DNA of 64,000 nt from Nannocystis pusilla (GCF_020073745.1 NZ_JAIRAU010000023.1:1-64000); one strand, 5' to 3'. Positions 38,928-49,771 are shown, counted from the first letter of the stretch. Notes: generated from the sequence alone by a model not told the origin. Made by a program: numbers and translations.

Positions 38928-41327
38928 ATGACCGCACGCCGCCCGCCGCCGTCGTCCCCTGATTACCCCGATCCGGAGGCCCATCGCCGCCGCTGGCGCC
39001 TCCTGGCCCGCGAGATCGCCGCCCGGGCCGCGACGATCAGCGACGACGCGCAGACCCTCGCGCCCCCGGAGCATCCCGGCGTGCTCGAGATCCTGGGCTC
39101 GGGGATCGAGGCGGTGGGCTTCACGCGCGCCGACGAGGCCCGGATCCGCGCCGCCGACCACGTGTTCTTCTGCGTCGCCGATCCGGCGACCAAGGTCTGG
39201 CTGTTGACGGAGCGCCCCGACGCCTACGACCTCTACGTGCTGTACGACGACGCCAAGCGCCGGTACCTCACGTACATGCAGATGGCCGAGGCCATGCTGC
39301 ACCCGGTTCGCCAGGGCAAGCGGGTGGCGGCGGTGTTCTACGGGCACCCCGGCATCTTCGTGCTGGCGACGCACCGGGCGGTCCAGATCGCGCGCAGAGA
39401 AGGCCATCGCGCCGAGATCCGACCGGCCGTCAGCGCCCTCGACACGCTGTGCGCCGATCTCGGCGTGGACCCGAGCCAGCCGGGGATGCAGATGTACGAG
39501 GCCACGGACATGCTGATCCGCGACCGCCGGCCCGATGTCGGGCTGCACCTGGTGCTGTGGCAGGTCGGCCTGATCGGAGAGCTCGGCTATCGCCGGCAGG
39601 GCTATCTCAACAGCAACTTCTCCGTCCTGCTCGACTACCTCGAGGCGCTCTACGGCCCCGAGCACCCGGTGGTGAATTACGTGGGCTCGCGGTACCCCGG
39701 CGTCGATCCGGTCATCGACCGGTTGACGATCGCGTCGTTGCGCGACCCCGCGACCCAGAACTGGATCACGGGGATCTCGACGTTCTACCTGCCCCCCAGG
39801 CAGGCGGCGCCGGCGGACCCGGCCATGCTCGCGCGTCTCGGCCTGCTCCGGCCCGGTCAATCGACCCGCGACGCGACCGAGCCGCTGCGGGTGATCGACC
39901 GCTACGGCCCGCGTGAGCGCCACGCATTCCGTGACTTCGCCACATTCGACGTCCCCCAGAGCTATCAATGGCAGCCCGATACGCCGGCGGCGCGCTTCGT
40001 CCTCGACCTGTGTGAGAGCGAGACCCTGCGCGACCGCTACCGGGCCGATCCGGCCGGCGCGCTGGCGGCCTGGGGCGGCCAGCTGTCGGCCCGCGAGCGC
40101 GATCTTTTGATAAGACGCGATCCCGGCGGGATCCAGCTCGCGGCGAAGGGCATGCGCTCGACGGGCGAGGCGGGCAACCGGCGGCTCCTGGAGCGCCTCC
40201 TGAATCGCAAGACCTGCACGGCGAGCCTGCTGGCGGCCATGAGGCGCGCGGCTCCCGGGCAGGCCCGCGCCGCGGCCGAGGCGTGGAGCCGCGACGAGGG
40301 CGTGGCGGCCGATTGGCAGGCCATGGCGGGCGACCTGCAACACCTGCTGCGCCGCAGCCTCGCCGCCTGGAGTGGCCTGTACCTGATCCGTGACACCGGC
40401 ACGTCACTGTCGATCCACGGGCACGTGGGCGCCGCGGTGACGCGCGTCGATCTCGACGGCCGCAGGCTCGCGGGGGTGCGCTTCGACAAGGGCGTGCTCA
40501 GCTGGACGGCAGACGCCGGCAACCCCTGCTCCGGTTACCTGCAGCCCGATCTCACGCCGGCGGGCAAACGGCGGTGGGTCGGTCTGTTGTGGCCGGCGAA
40601 TGCGACGCCGGGGTCCGAGTACAAGGTGGTCGCGCGCGAGCATGTGCCGCGCCCGCGCCTGCCCGTCAGCGCCCTCGTGGGCGACTACGCAGGCCGGGTC
40701 TCCGTCGTCCCGACGCCGGCGGGCGCCATCGTGTTCGAGGTGGACGGCGTCGCCACCGATCGACCCGTCACGATCGCCTCCAATCATTTCCGCGTCGGTG
40801 ACATGGTGGTCCCGCTGTCGGCGCGAATCAACGAGGCCTGGCCCGCGCCCTACTATCACGGCGCGTGCCGCCTCCTCGTGCAGCAGGGCGAGCAGGCCGA
40901 GCTCGTGGCGATGAACATCGGCGCCGACGGCCTCGAGATCGCCGGGCACGCGGTCGCGGCCCGCCTCGAAGGGATGGATCTGGTGTGGACCGGCGGTCCG
41001 CCGGCGCTGGTCGAAGGTCGCGTCACCCTCGGCCTCGATCCGGTCACGCTGCGCCCGCTGCTCCACGGGCGTGCCACGTCGAAGCGCGGCGCTCCGGCGG
41101 CGCTCCGGGGCATGGGGGTGATGGACGAGGACGCTGCTCGCGTGCTGCTGGCTGGCTCCTCTCGGCTCGGCCTCCCCGAATGGGCGTGGCGCCATCTCGT
41201 CACGATCATGGTGGGAGCGAGCGCCAGGGGCGGCCTCTTCCTGTGGGAGGGCTACGAGCGCGCTTCGACCAACCTGGCCCGTGTGCGGCAGGTGCTGGCG
41301 CGCCTGCACGACGACGACGCGGATTGA
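38928..41327 (+). CDS. Borosin-type peptide alpha-N-methyltransferase with large C-terminal extension
   Basis: This 799-residue protein. Residues ~50-300 match the tetrapyrrole-methylase-like borosin methyltransferases (OphMA type): LGSGIEAVGF, YMQMAEAML, VFYGHPGIFV, PAVSALDTLCADLG, YEATDML, LWQVGLIG and ISTFYLPPR, in the OphMA order. They transfer methyl from SAM to backbone amides of a peptide. Residues ~354-406 (ARFVLDLCESETLRDRYRAD, LSARERDLLI) resemble the clasp or borosin-binding domain that holds the leader. OphMA then ends with a short core; here ~390 residues of largely beta-type sequence follow without a hydrophobic core peptide. The core may be internal, in trans, or the extension may have another role. 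GAAGGA site before the ATG. Confidence 0.9.
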   Translation: MTARRPPPSSPDYPDPEAHRRRWRLLAREIAARAATISDDAQTLAPPEHPGVLEILGSGIEAVGFTRADEARIRAADHVFFCVADPATKVWLLTERPDAYDLYVLYDDAKRRYLTYMQMAEAMLHPVRQGKRVAAVFYGHPGIFVLATHRAVQIARREGHRAEIRPAVSALDTLCADLGVDPSQPGMQMYEATDMLIRDRRPDVGLHLVLWQVGLIGELGYRRQGYLNSNFSVLLDYLEALYGPEHPVVNYVGSRYPGVDPVIDRLTIASLRDPATQNWITGISTFYLPPRQAAPADPAMLARLGLLRPGQSTRDATEPLRVIDRYGPRERHAFRDFATFDVPQSYQWQPDTPAARFVLDLCESETLRDRYRADPAGALAAWGGQLSARERDLLIRRDPGGIQLAAKGMRSTGEAGNRRLLERLLNRKTCTASLLAAMRRAAPGQARAAAEAWSRDEGVAADWQAMAGDLQHLLRRSLAAWSGLYLIRDTGTSLSIHGHVGAAVTRVDLDGRRLAGVRFDKGVLSWTADAGNPCSGYLQPDLTPAGKRRWVGLLWPANATPGSEYKVVAREHVPRPRLPVSALVGDYAGRVSVVPTPAGAIVFEVDGVATDRPVTIASNHFRVGDMVVPLSARINEAWPAPYYHGACRLLVQQGEQAELVAMNIGADGLEIAGHAVAARLEGMDLVWTGGPPALVEGRVTLGLDPVTLRPLLHGRATSKRGAPAALRGMGVMDEDAARVLLAGSSRLGLPEWAWRHLVTIMVGASARGGLFLWEGYERASTNLARVRQVLARLHDDDAD

Positions 41328-41332
41328 TCACC

Positions 41333-42073
41333 ATGGTGATGGCAGCCCAGGCTCTGGCCGAGATCGATCGCTCGCTGCTCGCGCGCGAGGCAGGGCCGCT
41401 GCCGCAACGCACCCATGTCCTGTTGTCCTACGACACGACCCGGTTCCCGTTCGCGGCGGTGCTCGGTCGAGACGTCTTCAGGGTGCACCGCCTCGACCGG
41501 CTGCACGAGTACGTGCGACGGCACCGGGCGCGCCATGGCCGGGCGCCCAGGCTGAGCGCGAAGGACAACCTGATGGTCTGCGACATGATGGCGCGCCAGC
41601 CCGCAGACGCCGCGTTCTGGAGGCTCTATCACGGCTTCATGCTGCGGATCCTGGCGCCGCTGGTCGGGCGGGGCATCTCCTACACCAGCCACCCCAAGCT
41701 GCGGATTCACCTGTCCGGGACGAGCAGCGTGAGCTCGTTCCACCACGACATCTGCGTCACGAAGCGGCCCGACCAGATCAACTTCTGGGCCCCGTTCACC
41801 GATGTCGACGGCACCGCCACGATCTGGCTCGAGAGCGACTACGGCAAGGGTGACTTCGCGCCCGTGCCCGTGCGCTACGGTCAGGTGCTCATCTTCGACG
41901 GCGGCTACCTGGGCCACGGCTCGGTCGACAACGCGTCGGGGGTGACGCGGGTCAGCCTCGACATGCGCTTCTCCTACAAAAAAGCGACCACGCGCGCCGA
42001 GGGCGTGTCGCTGATGAACCGGATCATCCAGGTGATCGACGGGAAGACCCGCGACGACGAGGAGGTACTATGA
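41333..42073 (+). CDS. 2OG-Fe(II) oxygenase of the borosin-type cluster
   Basis: This 246-residue protein. The double-stranded beta-helix core is visible from SSFHHDICVTKRPDQINFW (metal H and D) through FTDVDGTATIWLES to QVLIFDGGYLGHGSVDN (distal His) and TRVSLDMRF (2OG-binding Arg). It resembles StrG/phytanoyl-CoA-type hydroxylases. It starts 5 bp after the methyltransferase stop, and its stop overlaps the next ATG, so it is in the same operon. It probably hydroxylates or desaturates the methylated product. ATG at 41339 is an alternative start. Confidence 0.85.
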   Translation: MVMAAQALAEIDRSLLAREAGPLPQRTHVLLSYDTTRFPFAAVLGRDVFRVHRLDRLHEYVRRHRARHGRAPRLSAKDNLMVCDMMARQPADAAFWRLYHGFMLRILAPLVGRGISYTSHPKLRIHLSGTSSVSSFHHDICVTKRPDQINFWAPFTDVDGTATIWLESDYGKGDFAPVPVRYGQVLIFDGGYLGHGSVDNASGVTRVSLDMRFSYKKATTRAEGVSLMNRIIQVIDGKTRDDEEVL

Positions 42074-43239
42074 AGCAGCCATGGCCGCTCCACGAGGCGC
42101 GAATGTTCGCCGAGACGCTCGCCCGTCTCGGCAAGCAAATGCCCAAGTCCGTATCATTCGTGCATTACGGGCCTGACGGCGCCCAGGTCGCCCTCGCCGG
42201 CACGGCGGTCTACGCCGAGGTCTCCGAGCACGGAGCCAAGTTGCAGCACACCTCGTCGCTGGCGGGCGGTGCACCGCACGCGCAGAGCGAGATCGTCATC
42301 GACGCGCAGGGTCAGGTGCAGTCGTCGACGACCCAGCTCCTGAACACCGATGGATCGCCGCGCAAGCAGATCAGCGGGGATTACAGCGGGCTGGTGCTCA
42401 ACGCCGCAGGCTGGCCGGCTTCGGGCTCGGTCGCGTTCGCGATCGCCGACGCCAAAGGCAAGCCCACGCACACGGCCACCCTCGCGTACGCTCAAGAGGT
42501 CTTCAGCACCTACGAATTGACGAGCTCGGGCCCGGCGGACCAGGCCAGCCGCGTCGAGATCGCGTTCTCCAAGGCGAAATTCATCGGCACGCGCCTGGTC
42601 GGCGGCGAGCTCGGCATCTCGTACTTCACCTCCGGGTCGGTGCTCACCACGGCGTCGCGCTCGCTCCTCACGGCCCAGGGCGTGCCGAGCGAATTACTGT
42701 CGACCAACTACGACGCGGACGGCACCACGGTGCGGGAGACCGTCCGCTCCGACTACGGCGGCGTCGCATTCGACCCCCGCGGCGGGATCGAGGACGGCGC
42801 GCTGATGGTCAAGGTCTATTCACCGCAGGGCGAGGAGCGCAGCGCATCGGTCTTTCGCTTCCGCGACGGCCTGATGGTCTCCCGCGGCAAGCTCAAGCCC
42901 GGCGAAGTGATCGCGCCGATGATCCCCGCGCCGGCGAAGCCGGTCCCGGGCCCCTGGTCGCCGAACCGACCCGCCGACCACTCGCACGAGACGACCCGGG
43001 CGGATGGGACGCTGATCGAACGGCGACAGGACTGGCTGGTACCGGGCGCCGGCAGCCCGACCCCGCAGCGCTCCGTCATCACGGGATTTTCGACCGACGG
43101 CGTCACGCCGATTCGGACCATCGACATCGACTACCGGGCGGCCCAGTTCGATATGTCGGGCCAACCCGTGGGCGGCACGGTCATCTCGACGAGGTTCGAA
43201 GGCGGTATCCGCGCGAGCACCACGAACATCAGCTACTGA
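42070..43239 (+). CDS. Beta-rich triple-repeat protein of unknown function
   Basis: This 389-residue protein has no signal peptide. Three repeats of about 125 residues are marked by SGDYSGLVLN (~103), RSDYGGVAFD (~227) and DIDYRAAQFD (~353), each followed by a G...G turn and a strand. The rest is mostly short strands with Gly/Ser/Thr turns. The start overlaps the oxygenase stop (ATGA) and has GAGGAGG before it. It closes the cluster. It could be a binding or shell-like protein; no family is recognised. Confidence 0.85.
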   Translation: MKQPWPLHEARMFAETLARLGKQMPKSVSFVHYGPDGAQVALAGTAVYAEVSEHGAKLQHTSSLAGGAPHAQSEIVIDAQGQVQSSTTQLLNTDGSPRKQISGDYSGLVLNAAGWPASGSVAFAIADAKGKPTHTATLAYAQEVFSTYELTSSGPADQASRVEIAFSKAKFIGTRLVGGELGISYFTSGSVLTTASRSLLTAQGVPSELLSTNYDADGTTVRETVRSDYGGVAFDPRGGIEDGALMVKVYSPQGEERSASVFRFRDGLMVSRGKLKPGEVIAPMIPAPAKPVPGPWSPNRPADHSHETTRADGTLIERRQDWLVPGAGSPTPQRSVITGFSTDGVTPIRTIDIDYRAAQFDMSGQPVGGTVISTRFEGGIRASTTNISY

Positions 43240-43259
43240 GCCAGGTGCCCCCGGCACGC

Positions 43260-43784
43260 TCACGAGCCGGGCGGGATGTCGGGCGCCGGGGCGCGCAGGA
43301 ACACCACCCGCATGCGCACCGGCCCGAGCGGCGCCACGTGGTGCGGGACCTCGGGCGGGATGATCGCGTGCTCGCCTTCCGCCAGCTCGCGGTCGACGGC
43401 CAGCGCCGCCATCACGAAGCGCAGCCGACCCGCGAGCACCTCGACGCGCCCCCAGCTGCCGGCGCGAATCGTATGATCGCGGCGCAGCCCGGCCGGCAGG
43501 GTCGCCTCGTCGAACACATCGGTCGCGCGATACACGGCCGCGCCGTCGGGCAGCTCGCCGCGACCACATCGCCCGCACTCGATCTCCGCGCCGACCCGGG
43601 CCGCCCGCGCCGCGGCGTCGCCGAGCCACGGATAGTCGGACAGCGGCGGCCGGTGCCGGACGTGCCGGCGGTGCCCGCAGTCGAGATGGACGATCCACTC
43701 GCCGGCGGCGTCGCGCTCGAACCCGAGGATCCGCCGCGGCACCGCGAGGCCCGCGCCGCTGTGCGTGTTCGCCGAGTCGGACAC
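43260..43784 (-). CDS. DUF3565-DUF1971 fusion protein
   Basis: This 174-residue protein. The N-terminal half (ILGFERDAAGEWIVHLDCGH, RPPLSDYPWL) is DUF3565, with Cys/His residues suggesting a metal site. The C-terminal half (YRATDVFDEATLPAG, EGEHAIIPPEVPHHV) is a DUF1971 cupin, related to the tellurite-resistance TehB-associated domain. The two domains are usually on separate or fused proteins in proteobacteria. It may handle metalloid or redox stress. It converges on the borosin-type cluster (20 bp between stops). Confidence 0.85.
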   Translation of the reverse strand: MSDSANTHSGAGLAVPRRILGFERDAAGEWIVHLDCGHRRHVRHRPPLSDYPWLGDAAARAARVGAEIECGRCGRGELPDGAAVYRATDVFDEATLPAGLRRDHTIRAGSWGRVEVLAGRLRFVMAALAVDRELAEGEHAIIPPEVPHHVAPLGPVRMRVVFLRAPAPDIPPGS

Positions 43785-43956
43785 CGCGTCAGTCTATCGC
43801 AGACCTGCCGCGGCCGCACGCCGACCTGCCGACGCCCACGAGGAGGAAGGCGACGCGGGATCTACGGCCCGGCGGTGTTGCTCGCGTCGACGCCGCCCGG
43901 TCGCGCTCGCCGCCAGCTCACCGAACGGCCTGCATCGACTGTTCGTCGTGAGCGGT

Positions 43957-45111
43957 TCAGACGTCGAGCTGCCGCTTCCCGAGCGCGAAGGCGATGCCGC
44001 TCTGGAGCGTGCCGCGGGTGACGATGCGCTCGAGGTTCGCCTCGATCTGCACCAGGGTCTGCGCGATCTCTGGACGGATCCCGGTGATGATCACCTCGGC
44101 GCCCAGCAGCCGCGTCGCGTGAGCGGTACGCAGGAGCGCGCCCGCGACGGCAGTGTCGACGACGAGCACGCCGGTGATGTCGAGAATGACGTATCGTGCG
44201 CGCGAGTCCGCGACGCCGCGGAGGATCGCCTCCATGATCTGTTTGGCCCGGATCGAGTCGACCGTGCCGATCATCGGCATCACGAGGATGTCGTCCGTGA
44301 CCGGGATCAGCGGCGTCGAGAGCTCCTGGATCGCCTGCGCCTGGGCGAGCAGCACCTGTTGCCGCTGCGCCTCCTCGGCTTCGGCACGCTTGCGCGCCGA
44401 GACGTCGGTGTTGAGCTCGAGCACCTCGTCGGCCTGGCCGTCTTCCCCGCGCTTGAGCACCCAGCGGCTGGCGACGACGATCTCCTGGCCGTCGGCGCGG
44501 ACGTGCGTGAGCTCGCCGTTCCAGTAGCCGGTCGCCCGGAGGTGGCGGTCGATCGCCGCGAGCTCGGTCGGGAAGCAGGTCCGCAGCAGCTCGTGCGAGT
44601 CCCGTCCCACGGCTGCACCGCGCTCGTGGCCGTAGAGCCGCTCGGCCCCGCGGTTCCAGTACGTGATGGTGCCATCAATGGTCCGGGTCATGATCGCGTC
44701 CTGCGTGAGGTCGAGCAATTCGGCCAGCCGGCGCAATTCGTCCGTCTGCCGCGCCAGCTCTTGCCGCGCCTGCTCGCGCTCGGTCACGTCCGAGCTGAGC
44801 CCGGCGATGCCGAGGATCTCGCTGGAGGGGCCGCGTATCGGCCTGAACTGCGTCTCGAGGATCCTCCCGTTCTCGACGGAGAGGGAGGTGTGCGCCTCGC
44901 CGGCGAGGGCCTGCTTGACGGGCCCGAGCGTCTCCGGGCGATCCTTGTACAAGTCCAGGACGTTGACGCCGACGAACTGCCCAGGTCTCATCCCGATCGC
45001 CTGTAGTGCCCCGCCCTCCGATAGCTTCACCGTGCCCTGGGCGTCGGTCGCCCAGGCAATGACGTCGAGATTGTCGAACACAATGCGCACGATATTCTCG
45101 TATTCGCTCAT
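43957..45111 (-). CDS. PAS-PAS-STAS regulator, RsbR-like
   Basis: This 384-residue protein. Two PAS domains (residues ~8-118: VFDNLDVIAWATDAQG; ~125-245: LLDLTQDAIMTRTIDGT, ITYWNRGAERLYGH) are joined by a helix. The C-terminal STAS domain (~270-380, YVILDITGVLVVDTAVAGAL) matches RsbR-type stressosome proteins, in which Thr residues are phosphorylated by RsbT. The expected Thr was not verified. The ATG at 45111 is preferred; 45122 is possible. No kinase or RsbS gene is adjacent, so it may act with proteins encoded elsewhere. Confidence 0.88.
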   Translation of the reverse strand: MSEYENIVRIVFDNLDVIAWATDAQGTVKLSEGGALQAIGMRPGQFVGVNVLDLYKDRPETLGPVKQALAGEAHTSLSVENGRILETQFRPIRGPSSEILGIAGLSSDVTEREQARQELARQTDELRRLAELLDLTQDAIMTRTIDGTITYWNRGAERLYGHERGAAVGRDSHELLRTCFPTELAAIDRHLRATGYWNGELTHVRADGQEIVVASRWVLKRGEDGQADEVLELNTDVSARKRAEAEEAQRQQVLLAQAQAIQELSTPLIPVTDDILVMPMIGTVDSIRAKQIMEAILRGVADSRARYVILDITGVLVVDTAVAGALLRTAHATRLLGAEVIITGIRPEIAQTLVQIEANLERIVTRGTLQSGIAFALGKRQLDV

Positions 45112-45488
45112 GATTGCCCCCATACGGCAGCGCCGCCGCGGTGATAGAGGCTCTGTAAGGAGCCCTGGACCGCAGAATCGCATGGGTCGGGTCAGGCTGG
45201 ATGCAGGGTAAATCCTTAGCTGAAATGCCCTGCGCAAGTTCCCGCTCACCCTGGCTCGGCCCCCGCCGCGGGGGGCCCCGACCACGCAGAATGCGTGCCC
45301 GATTCAATGTTCAATCAGCGTCACGCGGCGCATCGGGGGACGAACATCGTCACGCCACATCGCCCCGGTCCAGCGTTTCCCGGCCCGCTTCAATGTTCCG
45401 TCGGTGTCACGCGGCGCGCCCCGGACCCTATCGTCCGAGGCGCGAATGCGACCGGAGGAGCGAGGACTGCGAGCCGCAGCCGACGCAG
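45112..45488. other. Intergenic region with a diverged direct repeat
   Basis: TTCAATGTTC-N7-GTCACGCGGCGC occurs at 45303-45331 and 45389-45417, 86 bp apart. It lies upstream of the PAS-STAS gene and could be a regulatory site. No gene recognised. Confidence 0.5.
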
Positions 45489-46844
<1,356 letters not shown>

Positions 46845-47389
46845 GATTGGTCTCGTTTGGCTCAGGGCCAAGGTTCATGGACTGGCACCTTCGAACCCGA
46901 AGGGCCGAAGCGGCGGCCGCCGCGGTAGCGACCTCCGCAGCGCGATCAGGCTCCGGGCGGCTCACGGCGTCGACGTCACCGCCCGCACGCTGAACCGCCG
47001 CGGCGGGCGCGGCGCACGGCATAGCCGCCTCAACCGGCCGCACTTATCAGGCCCCCTTTTATAAGTCGGAGCAGACCGGTCGGGAAGGGCCTGGTTCGAG
47101 AAAAAAGGCCGAACCAACAAGATTTCACGCCCGAAACCCGCCTCACGCCACGCGACGGGCCATCACGCGCCATCGAACGCGCACAAGCTCACGCTGCGGA
47201 CGAATGTCACCAGCGGCAACCGCGTCGCCCGGCTCGCGCACGCTGCGAGGACGACCGCACCTTCGTCGGCCAGCTCGATTCGCCGAGCTCGAGCTGCCTC
47301 TGGCCGGCGTGCCACGCCGACGCGAACCGCGTCCGTTCTCTGCTCGCGCACGAGATACGTGAGCGGCACGAGGGCGGTTCGTCGAGAGC
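46845..47389. other. Intergenic region
   Basis: No gene recognised. The stretch at 47043-47070 contains ACTTAT...ATAAGT arms, AT-rich against the background. It may contain the sigma-factor promoter. Confidence 0.4.
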
Positions 47390-48535
47390 TCACCGCCGCC
47401 GCTCGTAGCAATCGCCCGCCCCGGACGCCTCGTGTTCGAGCGGCTCGGCGAGCGGCAGGACACGCGATCCCAGGTAGCCGACCAGCGCGTCCGAGCTCTT
47501 GTTCTCGGCGAACATCTCGAGCACGCGCGCGCCGGCGACGACGGGATGGTCCGTCGCCTGCGGAGACAGCTCGGTGGTCGGCCAGTCATCGGACTTTGCG
47601 TGGGCCTTGCCGCGCTGACGCCCGTAATCGAGGAAGCGTTCGACGGGCCCGAGGCGGATCGTCGCCTGCGGCGCCTTCGACGCCTCGCCGCAGTGCCCTC
47701 GCTGCACGTGGCCCTGGGAATAGGAGTCCTGGATCAGATGGAGAACCGCGCCGAGCGCGGCCAAGCGCCGCTCGCGGGCCGGGACTGTGATGAGGCACCG
47801 CCTCGAGCTGAACATCCGGCGGCACTCGAATCCGAAGTACTGACCGACCGTGCGGGGAGAAAATCGATCGTTGCCCTTGCAGATCATGCTCTCCTCGCCG
47901 CCGCTCAGCGCCAAGCGGATGCTCGGATAATTCTCGAGCGCGGCGCACAGAAGCGTATCGTCGGGGATATCCCCGCGCGCGTAGTCGTACGCGAATTTCG
48001 CCCACGCGAGCGCCTTCTCCCGCGTCTCTTTCGTCGTCTCCGTCGCCGAGGAGGCCATGGCGTGGAGGAACTGCATGTCGCCGTAGTGAGACGCGCACAG
48101 GAGCCCAGCCTGGGCCACGGTCTTGCCGCGGTAGCGGGAGCAGTACCCGTGCGCCCCGAAGGCGGCCACGAGGTTCACCCCGCTGCGGACCCCGCGGACG
48201 CCCCGGAGCTTCCGCTGCGGATCGTCGGGCCACCGCACCGCGATCTTCAGGTCGCGGTAGATCAGCGGCGCGCCTGTGATGCGGAGGTCGCCGATTGCGA
48301 GGCCCTGGCGCTCGGGGCGCTCGGCCCCCTGCGCGATCTCCAGATACCCCTTGCAGGATTCGACAGCCCTCCCCGCGGCCCGTGCGTCCGCGAAGCAGGC
48401 CGCCGACAATTCGGTCATGGTCTCGTGAATCCGAGACTTCCGCAGATACAGCTTGTACCCGTGACTGACCGCGGGCGCGGTGAGCACGAGGAGGAATGCG
48501 ATGAGCGAGGTGATGGAGCGAATCGACGCACGCAT
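47390..48535 (-). CDS. Secreted zinc-dependent phospholipase C/nuclease-like protein
   Basis: This 381-residue protein has a signal peptide (IRSITSLIAFLLVLTAPAVSHG), with GYKLYLRKSRIHETMTELSA beginning the mature part. The HETM and LGAVLHLIQDSYSQGHV motifs fit the all-helical zinc-dependent phospholipase C/S1-P1 nuclease fold, whose metal site uses such His/Asp residues. Six or more cysteines suggest disulfides. It is probably secreted or periplasmic; the substrate is unknown. Weak AAGGA upstream. Confidence 0.75.
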   Translation of the reverse strand: MRASIRSITSLIAFLLVLTAPAVSHGYKLYLRKSRIHETMTELSAACFADARAAGRAVESCKGYLEIAQGAERPERQGLAIGDLRITGAPLIYRDLKIAVRWPDDPQRKLRGVRGVRSGVNLVAAFGAHGYCSRYRGKTVAQAGLLCASHYGDMQFLHAMASSATETTKETREKALAWAKFAYDYARGDIPDDTLLCAALENYPSIRLALSGGEESMICKGNDRFSPRTVGQYFGFECRRMFSSRRCLITVPARERRLAALGAVLHLIQDSYSQGHVQRGHCGEASKAPQATIRLGPVERFLDYGRQRGKAHAKSDDWPTTELSPQATDHPVVAGARVLEMFAENKSSDALVGYLGSRVLPLAEPLEHEASGAGDCYERRR

Positions 48536-48567
48536 GATGCCGAAATATCCTTTCAAGGGTCTCGTCT

Positions 48568-49734
48568 TCAGCCGACCAGGTCGGCGCGTGTGAGCTTGTT
48601 GCGCTGCATCCATTGCTGAACAGCGGGCGCTCCGAAGATCCAGGCGCAATCGGGGCACCCAGCGGCGACTCGCAGGTCTGCGACGATCCGCTCACGGACC
48701 TGCGGTTCAGTCGATGGAGCGTCGTTCGCTGTGTCGAGGTGGATTCGACAGAGGGCGCGATTGGCCTCGTAGTACCCCCATCCGTGGGTCCGTTGTGTGC
48801 CGCGGAGCTCGATCGCCCGTGTCAGCTGGACCTCGGCCTCGCGCCAGTCGGGGTTCTCCTTGTCCTTCAGAGCGTAGCCCAGTTCGCCGAAATTGCGGTG
48901 ATACTTCCCGGCGGTGTCCGCGGCGATCAAGGCGCGGAAGATCGCCACGCACCCCTCGATCTCCGCGGTCCGCCCGGACGACAGGGCCCGCCGGCGCCGG
49001 GTTTGGGCGAGGTAGAATGCCCGGCGCCGGGCCGCCGGCGACGCCTGCCGCATCGCCGTCGCCAGCTCTTCCACGGTCACGGAAGGGCCGTTCGCCCCGA
49101 GTGCGAGCTGACGCATGACCAGATTGTTGACCTCGTCGTTGCGCTCCTGCTGGTCGCTGATCTGTTCGGACACGGCGGTTACGATCCGCTCGATCTGATC
49201 GGCGCTCCGCATCGCCCGCGGGAGATACAGGCGTGTCCACAGGAATCCGAGCAGGAACCCGACCACGAGGAAATAGACGATGATAGCGACCGCAAGGGCG
49301 CGCACCGCCGTCCCGGCGCCGACGGCCGTCAACCCTTCACCGAGATACCCCGCGACCTCCCAGAGCGCGGGCGGTATATGCGTCAATTGCGTCAGGGTCA
49401 CGCCGACCAGGATCTTGGTCAGCCAGTCCGAGACCTGTTCGAGGTTGGTGTTCGCCCCGTAACTCGTCCCCGGCGTCACCGTCCCCTGCTGCACGGTCCG
49501 TGGGATTCCGAAGATAAAGCCGAGGAAAGCGCCGGCAGCGACGCACGCGCTAGCTGCGGTCACTCCCATGATCCCGGCGAAGATCCGCCTATCTGCTTCG
49601 CCCGCGCCGATCATCGCCACTGCGAGCACCATCAGGCCGATGGCGATCGCCCAGGCGAGGTAGCGCAGGGCTTCCTCGTCCTCGGCTTTGGCCTTCGGCA
49701 CGGTGGCAGAGGGTGCAGGTCGATCGCTGAACAT
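48568..49734 (-). CDS. Membrane protein with C-terminal helical-repeat region
   Basis: This 388-residue protein has three or four membrane helices in the first ~190 residues (YLAWAIAIGLMVLAVAMIG; GVTAASACVAAGAFLGFIFG; ALAVAIIVYFLVVGFLLGFL). A conserved-looking loop NTNLEQVSDWLTKILVG is also found in various uncharacterised bacterial membrane proteins. The cytoplasmic C-terminal half is helical, TPR-like (WREAEVQLTRAIELRG, YYEANRALCRIHLD). A GGAGGAG site supports the ATG at 49734. It lies between the phospholipase-like gene and an unknown gene on the same strand. Function unknown. Confidence 0.82.
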   Translation of the reverse strand: MFSDRPAPSATVPKAKAEDEEALRYLAWAIAIGLMVLAVAMIGAGEADRRIFAGIMGVTAASACVAAGAFLGFIFGIPRTVQQGTVTPGTSYGANTNLEQVSDWLTKILVGVTLTQLTHIPPALWEVAGYLGEGLTAVGAGTAVRALAVAIIVYFLVVGFLLGFLWTRLYLPRAMRSADQIERIVTAVSEQISDQQERNDEVNNLVMRQLALGANGPSVTVEELATAMRQASPAARRRAFYLAQTRRRRALSSGRTAEIEGCVAIFRALIAADTAGKYHRNFGELGYALKDKENPDWREAEVQLTRAIELRGTQRTHGWGYYEANRALCRIHLDTANDAPSTEPQVRERIVADLRVAAGCPDCAWIFGAPAVQQWMQRNKLTRADLVG

Positions 49735-49771
49735 GATCGCTCCTCCGCGTGCAGGGGCGGTGCCGGCCTGG

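Noticed and set aside
36977..38929. Minus-strand frame containing long HVD/DVD strings opposite protein B
   Set aside because: It arises from the Asp-Val/Ile codon pattern read on the other strand.
47085..47115. Hairpin with AAAAAA in the loop as a terminator
   Set aside because: The A/T run lies in the loop rather than after the stem.
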